Part shown: one piece after another, positions 43,534 through 52,665 of the stretch
Layout of the letters: each line of letters begins with the position of its first letter
Position numbering within the stretch: the first letter of the stretch is position 1
Source of the DNA: Phaeobacter cretensis
GTDB lineage: Bacteria; Pseudomonadota; Alphaproteobacteria; Rhodobacterales; Rhodobacteraceae
Assembly (NCBI RefSeq): GCF_047372505.1
Contig: NZ_JBKBEU010000001.1
Span: forward strand, 992,001 to 1,056,000
Length of the DNA stretch: 64,000 nt
Reading direction: 5' to 3'
Made by a program: the position numbers and the translations under genes
Notes under the pieces: generated by a model
Told to the model about the DNA's origin: nothing
Database searches by the model: none
What the model saw: the letters and a program-made list of their open reading frames with translations, nothing else

Positions 43534-44331
43534 TTAGTTCGCGTTTTCTAAATTATGAAATATCTGATCTATCCGATCCGCCTCTTCCTTGGTCCCATAA
43601 GGGGCGTTCACTACAAACATACCGGATCCAACCATTCGGTGCCCCTTGCGGGCGGGTGGAAAGCGGACCTCATGGCGCAATGCACCCGGTAGGTCTTGCG
43701 CCTCCAAGGCCGACAGCATGGTCTTATGCGGGCCGTCGGTCAGGATCGGATACCAAAGCGCAATGACACCCACGTTCCACTTGCGGTGCAGCTTAGCGAT
43801 ATGGCCGGGAATCTGTGCGTAGTCACGCTTCACCTCATAACTGGGATCAATCAGCAGCATCCCTCTTCGGGGCGTAGGTGGAGCCAATGATTGCGCCAGC
43901 TCAAACCCATCCTGCTGATGCACATTCGCGCCTTGGGACCGCAAGGCTTGACGCAGAGCCATGTTTTCCTGTGGGTGCAATTCGGCAAAGTGCAGGCTGT
44001 CATCCCCACGCAACAAATGTGCGGCGATCAGCGGAGATCCGGGATAGGCCGCGGCACCATGTGCCTCGCGTGTCTTGGCAATAGCAACCGCCAGTGGGTG
44101 CCCTTCTACCAACATAGCCTGATCCAGAAGCCGGTTGATACCGGCCTCGGCCTCACCTGTTTTAACTGCCTCCGCAGCATCCAACTGATAGAGCCCGCGC
44201 CCGGCATGCGTCTCAATATAGCTGAGCGGTTTGTCCTTGCGGGTCAGATACTCCAGCATACGCGCCAGAAGCGCGTGTTTCTGAACATCAGCTAAATTAC
44301 CGGCGTGGTAGATATGTTGGTATGACAGCAT
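43534..44331 (-). CDS. rlmJ: 23S rRNA (adenine-2030-N6)-methyltransferase
   Basis: A 265-residue RlmJ enzyme that methylates A2030 of 23S rRNA. The start MLSYQHIYHAGNLADVQKHALLARML is very characteristic. YIETHAGRGLYQL is the SAM-binding motif I region and LLIDPSYEVKRDY contains the catalytic (D/N)PP(Y/F)-like motif as DPSY. The gene is intact although both neighbours are degraded. Its start is only 45 bases from the end of the IS3-like remnant, so its promoter may lie partly in IS-derived DNA. Confidence 0.94.
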   Translation of the reverse strand: MLSYQHIYHAGNLADVQKHALLARMLEYLTRKDKPLSYIETHAGRGLYQLDAAEAVKTGEAEAGINRLLDQAMLVEGHPLAVAIAKTREAHGAAAYPGSPLIAAHLLRGDDSLHFAELHPQENMALRQALRSQGANVHQQDGFELAQSLAPPTPRRGMLLIDPSYEVKRDYAQIPGHIAKLHRKWNVGVIALWYPILTDGPHKTMLSALEAQDLPGALRHEVRFPPARKGHRMVGSGMFVVNAPYGTKEEADRIDQIFHNLENAN

Positions 44332-44399
44332 CCCAGCCCTCTAGCGGCAAAAACTAACAGACAAAAGCCCTGACGTGCTGCCCGCAGCGTCCTCGGTTA

Positions 44400-45210
44400 T
44401 TAGTTCGCTCTGTTCAGGGTTTGGTCCTCTACTGACCGTTGATGATACTCCCACGGGGTGAGCCCGTCGAGGCTCGTATGTGGGCGATGGTGATTGTCAT
44501 CGTCACGCCAGGCCGCGATCAGCTCTCGGGCGTGGCGCAGGTTGGCGAACAAGTGCTCGTTGAGGCACGCGTCCCGGAGGCGGCCGTTGACGCTTTCTAC
44601 AAAGCCGTTCTGCATTGGCTTGCCTGGCGCGATGTAATGCCACTCCACCTTCCGATCTTCCTGCCATTTTAGAATGGCATTCGACGTCAGTTCGGTCCCA
44701 TTATCGCTGACCACCATGCAGGGATAGCCACGCGTTCGAGCGATATTGTCGAGCTCACGGGCAACCCGCTGGCCGGAGAAGTGAGGTGTCCACGACCGCA
44801 GCCAGGCAGTCCCGACTGAAGTCGTCAATGACGCAGAGCACCCGGAAACGGCGGCCATCAGACAAACTGTCCGCGACGAAGTCCAGCGACCATCTCTGGT
44901 TCGGCCCTTGCGGGATCGCCATGGTCGCACGCGTCCCAATGGCGCGGTTTCGCCCGCCGCGCTTGCGCAGGCTCAGCCCCTCTTCGTGGTAGATCCGGTA
45001 GGGCTTCTTCCAGTTCACCTGCCAGCCCTCGCGGCCGAGCAGCAGGTGCAGCCGACGCCGCCGCCGTTCGCTGGACACCTCCCTCGGCCTCTCTCGCAAC
45101 TCGGCGTCCGCAGGCCTGGTTGATCCACGCCGATAGACGCGCGGATCGATCCCGGCCAGGGCACAGGCCCGCCGCTGGTTGTCGTTCTTCTCTGTCATGG
45201 CCCAGTCCAC
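44400..45210 (-). pseudogene. IS3-family transposase OrfB, frameshifted
   Basis: The DDE transposase of the element. The first segment gives AMTEKNDNQRRACALAGIDPRVYRR...IPQGPNQRWSLDFVADSLSDGRRFRVLCVIDDFSRDCLAAVVDTSL; after an extra base near 44785 the frame shifts and continues SGQRVARELDNIARTRGYPCMVVSDNGTELTSNAILKWQ...FVESVNGRLRDACLNEHLF...NHHRPHTSLDGLTPWEY. The DDE residues (LDFV, VSDNGTE, FVESVNGRLRD) are all preserved in pieces, but no continuous protein can be made without recoding. Confidence 0.82.
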
Positions 45211-45216
45211 GGCTCT

Positions 45217-45477
45217 CCGCCTTACACCGGATCTCTTTCAGCGTTGCCACATCAAGCATCTGCTCGGCCAACATCTTCCTGAGCTTGGCGTTCTCGACCT
45301 CCAGAGCCTTCAGCCGCTTGGCCTCGGACACTTCCATGCCGCCATACTTCGAACGCCATGTGTAGAAAGTGCCATCGCTGAGCCGTGCTTCCGGCACAGT
45401 TCCTTCGCCCCCATTCCGGCTTGGTGCTCCTTAAGGATGCCAATAATCGGCTCTTCGCTGAAACGGATTTTCCGCAT
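45217..45477 (-). pseudogene. IS3-family transposase OrfA, frameshifted
   Basis: From the ATG at 45477: MRKIRFSEEPIIGILKEHQAGMGAKELCRKHG, then a missing base near 45389 shifts the frame to LSDGTFYTWRSKYGGMEVSEAKRLKALEVENAKLRKMLAEQMLDVATLKE. Together these are the standard HTH_Tnp_1 helix-turn-helix and leucine-zipper segment of IS3 OrfA. The usual stop after LKE is lost and the frame runs into orfB. Confidence 0.78.
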
Positions 45478-45537
45478 CGCCTGTCTCCTCGCTTGGAGAA
45501 CAGGCTAACTTCAAATCGCGGACTTTTCAGGGGAGCA

Positions 45538-46578
45538 TGTCAACGCCAGTGGCAGTAGCATAGGTACGACAACGATAATCGCGGCCAAAGCGTGCAAAAA
45601 CATCCCTAGGAAGAGAAGGAAGATATCGATCAACAACATTCGCAGGATGTAGTTGCCTGTCAGCCTACCTAGACCACTTGCGATTTTCTGAGGCAGTTGC
45701 TCATTCGCTAAAACTGCCCAAGAACTGCAGAGTCGGCAATAATCATCATAACGACAGAAATTCGACGGACCGTGGCCGACGCCAGTGAATAGACCTTCTG
45801 CACGTCCAGATCCCGACGGATTGGCCAGCCATAAATAGGTGCTGCAACCACACCCAAAGTCGCGGCTTCTGTGGGGGTGACAAAACCCCCGATCAGACCA
45901 CCAACGACCAGAACCGGAATAAGCAATGTAACGGTAGCCCCATAAAATGCTGCGCCCAGACGCGCGACTTCAAACCGCTCATCAACGGCGTGCCCCATTT
46001 TGTGGGCAAAAATGTAGCTAGTAATCACGAATACGCCGCCCAGAAACACCCCTGGGACAATGCCGGCCAGGAATAAATCCTTGATCAACGTATTGGTGGT
46101 CATACCATAGAGGACCATTGGAATAGACGGTGGAATGATGATCCCCAATGTCGCGCTCGTCGCCCTCACGGACGCCGAAAACATGCGTGGATAGCCCTGT
46201 TTCTCCATCGACGGGACGAAGATCTTCAACATCACAGCAACATCGGAAACGGCAGATCCTGACATTTCCGCCATGAACATCGAGGTCACAACGTTTACAT
46301 GCGCGAGAGCTCACCGCGCATCCTACCAAGGCACGTGCCAGTCCTATGATCCGATCTGGAATCGAAGTCGCCGCCATCAATTCTCCCATGAAGATGAAGA
46401 GAGGGATCGCGAGCAGCACCACTTTGTTCACACCGGAGAACAGTTGGATCGGAGCCATGATCAGATCAGTCCTGGAGAAGACCATGGCAATTGTCGCCGA
46501 GATCATCAGTGCAAAACCGATGGGCATTCCGAAGCAGATCAGAGCGAACAGAACAAAAACAACAAGCCGGGCCACCAC
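45538..46578 (-). pseudogene. dctM: TRAP transporter large permease (dctM), frameshifted and truncated by the IS
   Basis: The N-terminal part (LVVFVLFALICFGMPIGFALMISATIAMVF...ARALVG) is typical DctM. About 46305 two extra bases shift the frame; it resumes as VVTSMFMAEMSGSAVSDVAVMLKIFVPSMEKQGYPRMFSASVRATSATLGIIIPPSIPMVLYG. Near 45710 a 1-base loss shifts it again (LANEQLPQKIASGLGRLTGNYILRMLLIDIFLLFLGMFLHALAAIIVVVPMLLPLALT), and at 45538 the reading enters the insertion sequence. The last 80 or so residues are absent. Likely start is a GTG at 46578 or 46575, overlapping dctQ. Confidence 0.82.
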
Positions 46579-47105
46579 CGACCCTCCGGCTGCTTTAGGA
46601 ACCAGCTCAACGCTGCGGTGCACTGCAGAATGGCGGCGATCGGCAAGATGAGCATAAACCAGCCCAGGAAAATCTCTGCGGTCTCGATCTCCGTAGCGCC
46701 AGATACGCGGATCATTCGTATGGACGGCCAGAACAGCAGCACCCGAAAACCGGCAATAATGACGGTGTTGAGCTCTTCATCAAATCTGCGCCGTTTTTGC
46801 GACAGTGCGTCAACGAACATATCAAAGGCGATATGGCCTTCTTTGCGCCTGGCAATATAGGCTCCAAGAAAGGCCACCCGGACCAGCCAAAGGCCGGGGA
46901 CTTCGTCAGCGGTGACAACAATGCTGCCAAGGGCATCACGGATGACGAAATAGGTCGGGCGAAAGCTCTCATTCTCTTTCGCCCAGTCCCTGAGAAGACC
47001 CAGCACCAGATAGCGGTTGAGGGCATTCAGGAAGATAGACGCCAAGGACACCGTGAAGGTGAGCACCGCCAGTGCCTCGGCAATTCTGTCGACGAAACGT
47101 AGCAT
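46539..47105 (-). CDS. dctQ: TRAP transporter small permease (DctQ)
   Basis: A 188-residue four-helix membrane protein of the DctQ family (FVDRIAEALAVLTFTVSLASIFLNALNRYL ... VRVAFLGAYIARRKEGHIAFDMFVDALSQKRRRFDEELNTVIIAGFRVLLFW). This frame is intact, but its partners DctM and DctP are broken, so no working transporter results. I chose the ATG at 47105, which overlaps the dctP stop (TGATG). A TTG at 47108 is also open. Possibly still translated, but without a function. Confidence 0.75.
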   Translation of the reverse strand: MLRFVDRIAEALAVLTFTVSLASIFLNALNRYLVLGLLRDWAKENESFRPTYFVIRDALGSIVVTADEVPGLWLVRVAFLGAYIARRKEGHIAFDMFVDALSQKRRRFDEELNTVIIAGFRVLLFWPSIRMIRVSGATEIETAEIFLGWFMLILPIAAILQCTAALSWFLKQPEGRWWPGLLFLFCSL

Positions 47106-47691
47106 CAATTACTCGCTGTACCGCGAACGATGGCGAGGTAGTCATCTCCCTGACTGTCGACATAGGTCTCATAGGCCTGATCGGTGATGGCCCGGCCCAC
47201 CTCGGAGAACACCGCTCGTTGCTCGTCGGTTAGGCTATCTATGAAGGTCTGTGAGGCGAGCAGGAAGGATGGTGTATGGACATGACAGGTCAGAGACAGG
47301 TACTTGGCGACCTCGAAATGCTTCTGGTCTTAGAAGCCATACGTGGCTGCTTCTGCCCCATCGGCCACGCCAAACTGAAGCGCTGTAAAGGGTTCCCCCA
47401 AGACATTTTCTGCGGTGTCGCGCCCATCTGCTGGGACACGCCCTGACGGGACTTACCGCCAGAAATTCTGATCTTCAGACCTTTCAGATCAAAAGGTTCC
47501 TAAACAGAACGCTGAGTGTTGATGACATAGCGGAAGCCATTTTCGTAGACGCCGATGACATGAACATTGCCGACGTCTTCGATGCGATCACGGATGGCGT
47601 CTTCAAGACCAGTGGCCATGGTCCGACGGACATGATCCCGACCCGAGAACAGCCAAGGCAGGTCTATCTCTTCTTCTCAAAGAAATTCAGC
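47105..47691 (-). pseudogene. dctP: TRAP transporter substrate-binding protein (dctP) remnant
   Basis: The C-terminal half of a DctP protein can be read: DLPWLFSGRDHVRRTMATGLEDAIRDRI, VGNVHVIGVYENGFRYVINTQRSV, TAG, EPFDLKGLKIRISGGKSRQGVSQQMGATPQKMSW, a missing base, EPFTALQFGVADGAEAATYGF, TAA, DQKHFEVAKYLSLTCHVHTPSFLLASQTFIDSLTDEQ, and DDYLAIVRGTASN at the end. Two in-frame stops and a frameshift make it non-functional. The N-terminal half (signal peptide and first lobe) is missing upstream of about 47691. Confidence 0.8.
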
Positions 47692-47758
47692 CTTGATGGT
47701 GCTTTGTTGGTTCAGCCCAGCCTTCTTGGACTGAACAATAGATACTTGCTACAGGTGC

Positions 47759-48094
47759 TTGAAGACTATGCATCTAACAGGGCAGTCACCCTCAAAGGCG
47801 TGGCCCGTGCTTGATCCTACGGCACGAGTAGACCTCGGCTGGCTGCAAGAGCCGGATCGGAAGGGAATCATCGGTGTCAGGCTAAACCTTGTACGCACCG
47901 CCTCAGCGTTCGACTATGATGCATGGCCTGCAACCCTCGCTGCCGTTGAAAAGATGGGATGGCACATCGAATTACGCAGTGAAGCAGAATATCTTCCAGA
48001 GATTCTTCCTCAGCTGACACGCCACCGTGAGAAAATTGTGATCGACCATTTTGTGCCGGAATTTCCAACCCATTGCGTCGGCTGTGAAATCTGA
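47759..48094 (+). pseudogene. Amidohydrolase-2 family fragment
   Basis: The part from about residue 20 (DPTARVDLGWLQEPDRKGIIGVRLNLVRTASAFDYDAWPATLAAVEKMGWHIELRSEAEYLPEILPQLTRHREKIVIDHFV) follows the middle of amidohydrolase-2 family TIM-barrel hydrolases such as the 2-pyrone-4,6-dicarboxylate hydrolase group: GVRLNLV, GWHIEL, and VIDHF strands. The N-terminal metal-binding part and everything after the IDHF strand are absent. It is therefore a fragment, from a gene pointing away from the TRAP remnant; TRAP transporters and such hydrolases are often neighbours. Confidence 0.6.
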
Positions 48095-48099
48095 AAATA

Positions 48100-49074
48100 T
48101 TATGAATACCCTCGTGGCCGGGCAAACTCCTGCTCGACCACTTCAGTGCCCCATTGCTTACCTGCGGCCTCATGTATCAGCGAAAAACCATTCTTTTCAT
48201 AAAGATGCCGTGCTGCATCCAAGCCCTTAAAAGTCCAAAGGCGAGTACTCTCAAATTTGTGCTCATCCACGAAAGAACTAGCGCTCTGAAGCAGAAGATT
48301 ACCAATCCCCAACCCTTGTGCTGCGGGATTTACGATGAACCATCGCAAGTGGCAGACATCCTCGCCTAAATCTTCGCCGTCAAGCGAAACTGAGCCGAGT
48401 GGTTCATCACCTCGATAGGCTGAAAACGTAGTGTTCATTGGCCTGTCGATACGACTCATAAATTCTGACATCTCTGTTGCAACCTTCCGCTCAAAGACGG
48501 CACCAAATCCGTAATTTGCCGAGTAGTAAGACGCATGCAGATATGCGACCGAGGCTATGACACCGGGATAATAGCCCTGCCTAACCTCGACGTTGGCCGC
48601 AGAGGTTGCAGCTGTCTGGCGTTGAGCACGCAGTGCCTTTGCAAACAAGACTAAACCCGTTTCGATCTGGGCTAGGTCACTGTCGACGAGCTGATCACAG
48701 GCGGATCTCAACTGCTGCCGCCCAAAATTTTCAATCTCGCGCAGCAACCTTTGCCCGTCGATCGTCAATGCCAGTCGACGGGATCGCTTGTCAGAAAGAT
48801 CCATTGTAATCGCAATCAAACCATCCTGTGCGAGTTTCTGCACAAGACGGCTGACGGATGATTTTTCGAGATGCAATAGATCGCCCAGATCTGTGGCTGT
48901 CGTAACAGTCCCATACCCTAGTTCAATAATGGCGTGCACGGCCGATGGAGACAGTTCGGTGCCTGCCAAACCCTTTTGCATAAAGCCAAGTTCGCGCACA
49001 ATGGCGCGTGCAGATGATCTCATTCCGTCGATGCGCGGTGTGGGGATAGTGCGATTCATAGTTGTATCATACAA
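48100..49074 (-). CDS. MarR-type regulator fused to a GNAT acetyltransferase
   Basis: A 324-residue two-domain protein. Residues 1-145 are a MarR winged-helix domain (LSPSAVHAIIELGYGTVTTATDLGDLLHLEKSSVSRLVQKLAQDGLIAITMDLSDKRSRRLALTIDGQRLL). Residues 165-320 are a GNAT domain (VCHLRWFIVNPAAQGLGIGNLLLQSASSFVDEHKFESTRLWTFKGLDAARHLYEKNGFSL), with the acetyl-CoA loop QGLGIG. Such fusions occur in many Proteobacteria; the acetylated target is usually unknown. It lies beside the decayed region but is intact. Confidence 0.9.
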   Translation of the reverse strand: MYDTTMNRTIPTPRIDGMRSSARAIVRELGFMQKGLAGTELSPSAVHAIIELGYGTVTTATDLGDLLHLEKSSVSRLVQKLAQDGLIAITMDLSDKRSRRLALTIDGQRLLREIENFGRQQLRSACDQLVDSDLAQIETGLVLFAKALRAQRQTAATSAANVEVRQGYYPGVIASVAYLHASYYSANYGFGAVFERKVATEMSEFMSRIDRPMNTTFSAYRGDEPLGSVSLDGEDLGEDVCHLRWFIVNPAAQGLGIGNLLLQSASSFVDEHKFESTRLWTFKGLDAARHLYEKNGFSLIHEAAGKQWGTEVVEQEFARPRGYS

Positions 49075-49293
49075 CTTAATTTCTAGCCAAGCTACAGATA
49101 AGTGCGGCTCTTAACCTGTCTTCATAGGGTTTGTAACGGATGTTGATGTCAGAGGTTCGGATTCAGCTCCCGCGAGCGCAGAACATGATTCCGGCACAGC
49201 AGACGGGATGGTGGGCACGCGAATAGGACAGCGGTATGCGCGTGGGTTGCTCACGAAAAACGACCTAGCAGTGCGATTTGTAGTCAGGTTTTT

Positions 49294-50679
49294 CTATAGA
49301 CTCATAGGGTCAAAGTTTTTGTCACCTGTTGCGAGCGGCAAGTGAAGGCGCACGCTCGTGCCGTGTTCAATCTTCTCTAATACAACCCCTCCATCGTGCC
49401 GCTGCATGACCTGCTCAACAATCGCGAGGCCAAGGCCCGTGCCCTCACCATTTTCCAGCTGCGAAAACCGACGAAACGCTGTCTCAGTCTGATCAAGGGG
49501 AATGCCACGACCGTCATCCTGTACCGTGACAAGGGCCAAACTATCATCAAGGCAGGTATGCACTGTGATCGATGTCATCTCACTCCCACCGTGAAGTAGC
49601 GCATTTTCCAGTAAGTTGGTCAGCGCCTCGCCAATGAGAATAGGATTGCCATTTACCCACAAAGTCCCAGTTTCGGGGCTCAACACAAAATCCAGATCCC
49701 GTGATAAAGCCTTTGGTGCGAAATTGCGGCAGGCCTCCTCAACCACCTGGTTGAGTTCAAAGCACGACTGCAGGCTATCATCTTCGTAGCGTAGTCGCTC
49801 CAGAGAAAGGAGCTGTTCAGACAAACGTGCAGAGGTCCGGGCAGCTTCAATCAACTCTATCTGGCGGGCATCGCGATCTGCTGAATCCCTTACGTCCGGC
49901 AAGGTTTCCGCAAGAGCCAACACTGCTGACGCCGGATTCCGGAGCTGGTGCGCGGCATCGGATATAAACGCCTGATGTGCCTCAATGCTGTTCTGCACCT
50001 GAGCCAGCAGCCGGTTGAGGGTCGAAACGATGCCCGCGACCTCATTGGGAACAGGTCGCTGGATCGCTCCCAAATCTTCCGGAGAGCGTTTCCGGATGGC
50101 GTCTTGCAAGTCATTCAGCGGCCTGAGGCCGATCTGCACCCCAAACCAGACCACCAATGCGAGCGCCGCCATTAGCGCTGCCATCAAAGCGGCGGCACGT
50201 AGGGCTAATACGTGAGCAAAGGCACGGCGATCACTCACACGTTGCCAGACGGTTACAACCGAGTCGCCAGAAAGATTGCCAATCGTGCGGCTTTCGATCA
50301 TGCGCAAAACGCGCACCTCTTCGCTGCGATAGTTCGCCGCATAATAGAACGGCACATCGCGTTCAACGGCGGTATCAGGGCGCGGTGGATAGGCGTATCC
50401 GGTGATATAGATACCACCTGGACCAGTGACGTGATAAAATACCTCTCCCTCGCCCGCATTGGAGATGAAGCGTCGCGTACTTGGCGACAGCGCATCACCA
50501 TCGGAGATCGCGACATCGCGCGAAATCGCCAAGGCGGCAGACAACAAGCTACGATCAAAGAGTTCTTCGGACGTGCGCTGCGCCACTTCAAATCGCCAAA
50601 GACCTAACAGCACTGAGACCACCAACAAAGGCGGCAATATCACCAGAAATAGCCGCAGGCGTAGCGACATGGATTTCAT
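49294..50679 (-). CDS. tctE: Sensor histidine kinase (TctE/QseC type)
   Basis: A 461-residue membrane sensor. An N-terminal helix (LRLFLVILPPLLVVSVLLGLW), a periplasmic sensor of about 130 residues, a second helix (AAALMAALMAALALVVWFGVQIGL), a HAMP-like linker, and the transmitter: phospho-acceptor FISDAAHQLRNPASA (His about 243), N box LTNLLENALLHGG, G box VQDDGRGIP and GEGTGLGLAIVEQVM. It forms a pair with the response regulator that overlaps its start by four bases. Position next to tctC suggests sensing of a tricarboxylate; the symbol rests on that context. Confidence 0.85.
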   Translation of the reverse strand: MKSMSLRLRLFLVILPPLLVVSVLLGLWRFEVAQRTSEELFDRSLLSAALAISRDVAISDGDALSPSTRRFISNAGEGEVFYHVTGPGGIYITGYAYPPRPDTAVERDVPFYYAANYRSEEVRVLRMIESRTIGNLSGDSVVTVWQRVSDRRAFAHVLALRAAALMAALMAALALVVWFGVQIGLRPLNDLQDAIRKRSPEDLGAIQRPVPNEVAGIVSTLNRLLAQVQNSIEAHQAFISDAAHQLRNPASAVLALAETLPDVRDSADRDARQIELIEAARTSARLSEQLLSLERLRYEDDSLQSCFELNQVVEEACRNFAPKALSRDLDFVLSPETGTLWVNGNPILIGEALTNLLENALLHGGSEMTSITVHTCLDDSLALVTVQDDGRGIPLDQTETAFRRFSQLENGEGTGLGLAIVEQVMQRHDGGVVLEKIEHGTSVRLHLPLATGDKNFDPMSL

Positions 50680-51347
50680 GGGGTGGAAACCTCAAGCATG
50701 TAGCCAAGGCCACGCGCTGTCTTGATCTTGATACCAAAGGGCGTGAGCCGTTTGCGCAGGCGTGAGACATGTGGCTCGATCGCGCTCTCCTCTGCGTCGG
50801 ACCCGGTGCCATAGACATGAGTAATAAGCTGCGCCTTTGAAACAATTCGCCCGCGCCGTTCCAGAAGACACTCCAGTGTGGCGACTTCCTTGCGCGGGAT
50901 ATCAAGCGGCTGTTCGTCTTGCAGCAATTGGCGCGACGTGCGGTCAAAAACCAGTGAGCCGAGTGTGTCGCGCGCATTAAGTTCAAGGTTTTTGCGACGG
51001 GCCATGGCACGCAAACGCGCCTCCAACTCGTCCATCTCGAAAGGTTTCGTCAGGTAGTCATCTGCCCCAGCGTCCAACCCGGTCACGCGTTCAGCAGTGT
51101 CGGATCGCGCCGTGAGCAAGATCACCGGTGTCCCATCACCGCGCCTGCGCAGGGCACGCAAGACTTCAATCCCGTCCATACCCGGCAAGTTCAGATCCAG
51201 CACCACCAGATCCGCGCCTTCCTGTGCCAAAAAATGGTCCGCCTCCGCTCCATCATGCAACAGGTCAACCGCATGGCCGCGATCCCGCAGACGGAAGGCA
51301 ATTCCGTGGGCCAATGCTGTGTTGTCTTCGACTACGGCGATACGCAT
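50676..51347 (-). CDS. tctD: OmpR-type response regulator (TctD-like)
   Basis: A 223-residue regulator. The receiver domain has the acidic pair EDN, phospho-Asp in LVVLDLNLPGMDG and KPF (DDYLTKPFEMDELEAR), followed by a Trans_reg_C winged helix (RRGRIVSKAQLITHVYG...IEPHVSRLRKRLTPFGIKIKTARGLGYML). I chose the ATG at 51347, where the receiver starts MRIAVVEDN. Divergent from tctC; the intergenic region of about 150 bases should contain its target site, by analogy with TctD control of tct genes. Confidence 0.88.
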   Translation of the reverse strand: MRIAVVEDNTALAHGIAFRLRDRGHAVDLLHDGAEADHFLAQEGADLVVLDLNLPGMDGIEVLRALRRRGDGTPVILLTARSDTAERVTGLDAGADDYLTKPFEMDELEARLRAMARRKNLELNARDTLGSLVFDRTSRQLLQDEQPLDIPRKEVATLECLLERRGRIVSKAQLITHVYGTGSDAEESAIEPHVSRLRKRLTPFGIKIKTARGLGYMLEVSTP

Positions 51348-51496
51348 GGCTACTTCTTTGTCATAGTTCGCAAGTTTCACGCAAGGTTGAGAGAGCAAGG
51401 TGCTGATGTTGGAGGAGGGAATCACATCCCTTTAGTTAAGAATAGATGGAACATTGGGCCGACGGCCTGGCGTTTCAGGTCTACGGGAGGAAACCA

Positions 51497-52573
51497 ATGA
51501 CCATCAAGCAACTTGCAACTTCGGTTGCAGCAGCCGCACTTCTGGCCTCACCTGCACTGGCAGACGTCGATATGTCCGGTAAGACAATCGAATGGATCAT
51601 TCCATTTTCGGAAACCGGCGGATCCGCAAAGTGGGCCAACTTCTTTGCGCCACTGTTATCCGAAGAGCTGCCCGGCAACCCCACTGTTGTGGTGAAGTTT
51701 ATGCCCGGTGCTGGATCAACCAAAGGAGCCAATTGGTTTCAAGAACAAGAACATGAAGATGGAACGCTGCTCTTTGGAACCTCGGGTTCAACTCAGTTCC
51801 CCTATTTGCTGGGTGACCCACGTGTGCGCTACGAATACACTGACTGGACCCCGGTTATGGCCTCGGGCACCGGTGGTGTCGCATATCTAAATCCAGATGA
51901 CGGCGCGAAGTTCGACGGTTCCGCGAACGGCCTCAAGGAGGTAGATTTCATCTACGGTTCGCAAGGAGCCACCCGTCTTGATCTGGTGCCGCTGCTTGCC
52001 TGGGAAATGCTGGGTATGAACGTGGAGCCCGTATTCGGGATCAAAGGGCGTGGAGACGGCCGCCTGATGTTCGAACGCGGCGAAGCAACGATCGACTATC
52101 AAACCTCCTCTGGCTATCTCGGATCTTCTGCTGATCTGGTCGCGCAAGGCAAGGCTGTGCCCATGATGACTTGGGGCGCTTTAGATACTGATGGCAACAT
52201 CATGCGCGACCCGACTTTCCCCGACATCCCGACCTTTAAAGAAGTCTGTGAAGCGACCGACGGTTGTGATACCTCCGGTGAAGCCTGGGACGCTTGGAAA
52301 GCATTCTTCGTCGCAGGCTTCCCAGTTCAGAAAATTGCATTCCTGCCTGCAGGCACCCCAGATGATGTCCGCGACACCTTTGCGAGCGCTTTTGATGCTG
52401 TACGCAAGCGCGAAGATTTTCCAGAAATCGCCGCCAAACGCGTAGGGAAATACGAAGTGTTTGTCGGCAACGGTGCCAAAAACGCGACAACGACTGGCAC
52501 AACCGTGTCATCCGAAGCCAAAGCATTTGTGACCAGCTGGTTGCAGGATGCATATGGCGTATCGCTGAAGTAA
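51497..52573 (+). CDS. tctC: Tripartite tricarboxylate transporter substrate-binding protein (TctC)
   Basis: A 358-residue periplasmic binding protein of the TctC/Bug family. Signal peptide IKQLATSVAAAALLASPALA, then the conserved IEWIIPFSETGGSAKWANFFAPLL strand-loop that binds the carboxylate of the ligand, and KFMPGAGSTKGANW. It would deliver a tricarboxylate to the TctAB membrane protein encoded next. A GGGAGGAA ribosome-binding site precedes the ATG at 51497. The kinase and response regulator genes are divergent upstream. Confidence 0.9.
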   Translation: MTIKQLATSVAAAALLASPALADVDMSGKTIEWIIPFSETGGSAKWANFFAPLLSEELPGNPTVVVKFMPGAGSTKGANWFQEQEHEDGTLLFGTSGSTQFPYLLGDPRVRYEYTDWTPVMASGTGGVAYLNPDDGAKFDGSANGLKEVDFIYGSQGATRLDLVPLLAWEMLGMNVEPVFGIKGRGDGRLMFERGEATIDYQTSSGYLGSSADLVAQGKAVPMMTWGALDTDGNIMRDPTFPDIPTFKEVCEATDGCDTSGEAWDAWKAFFVAGFPVQKIAFLPAGTPDDVRDTFASAFDAVRKREDFPEIAAKRVGKYEVFVGNGAKNATTTGTTVSSEAKAFVTSWLQDAYGVSLK

Positions 52574-52585
52574 GCGCCTTACATA

Positions 52586-52623
52586 GCGGCCCTGCCCCGA
52601 ACCTAATACGGCGCTGGGGCCGC
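52586..52623 (+). promoter_or_regulatory. Intercistronic stem-loop between tctC and tctA
   Basis: GCGGCCC (52586-52592) pairs with GGGCCGC (52617-52623), 12 bases after the tctC stop, without a T-run. As with the sugar operon at 437-464, such a structure probably raises binding-protein levels relative to the permease. Confidence 0.45.
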
Positions 52624-52665
52624 AGCTTATCCTTCTGAAAATCTACTCTTACGAAAGCCGGTGCG

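Larger units (their letters stand above)
44376..45537 (-). mobile_element. Degraded IS3-family insertion sequence
   Basis: An element of about 1.16 kb. The right boundary is set by the join with dctM at 45537/45538, where the IS end reads inward TGCTCCCCTGAAAAGTCCGCG. The left end, TGCTGCCCGCAGCG from 44376, is an imperfect match to it (TGCT, CCC, then scattered identities). OrfA and OrfB are both recognisable but broken: a 1-base deletion in orfA near 45389, a nine-base loss in orfB (FGY missing in SSERRRRRLHLLL), and a 1-base insertion near 44785. No target-site duplication is visible, so flanking DNA has also been rearranged. Confidence 0.8.

Noticed and set aside
44376..45537. Target-site duplication for the IS3-like element
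   Set aside because: The three to four bases outside the two ends do not match, so no duplication is claimed.
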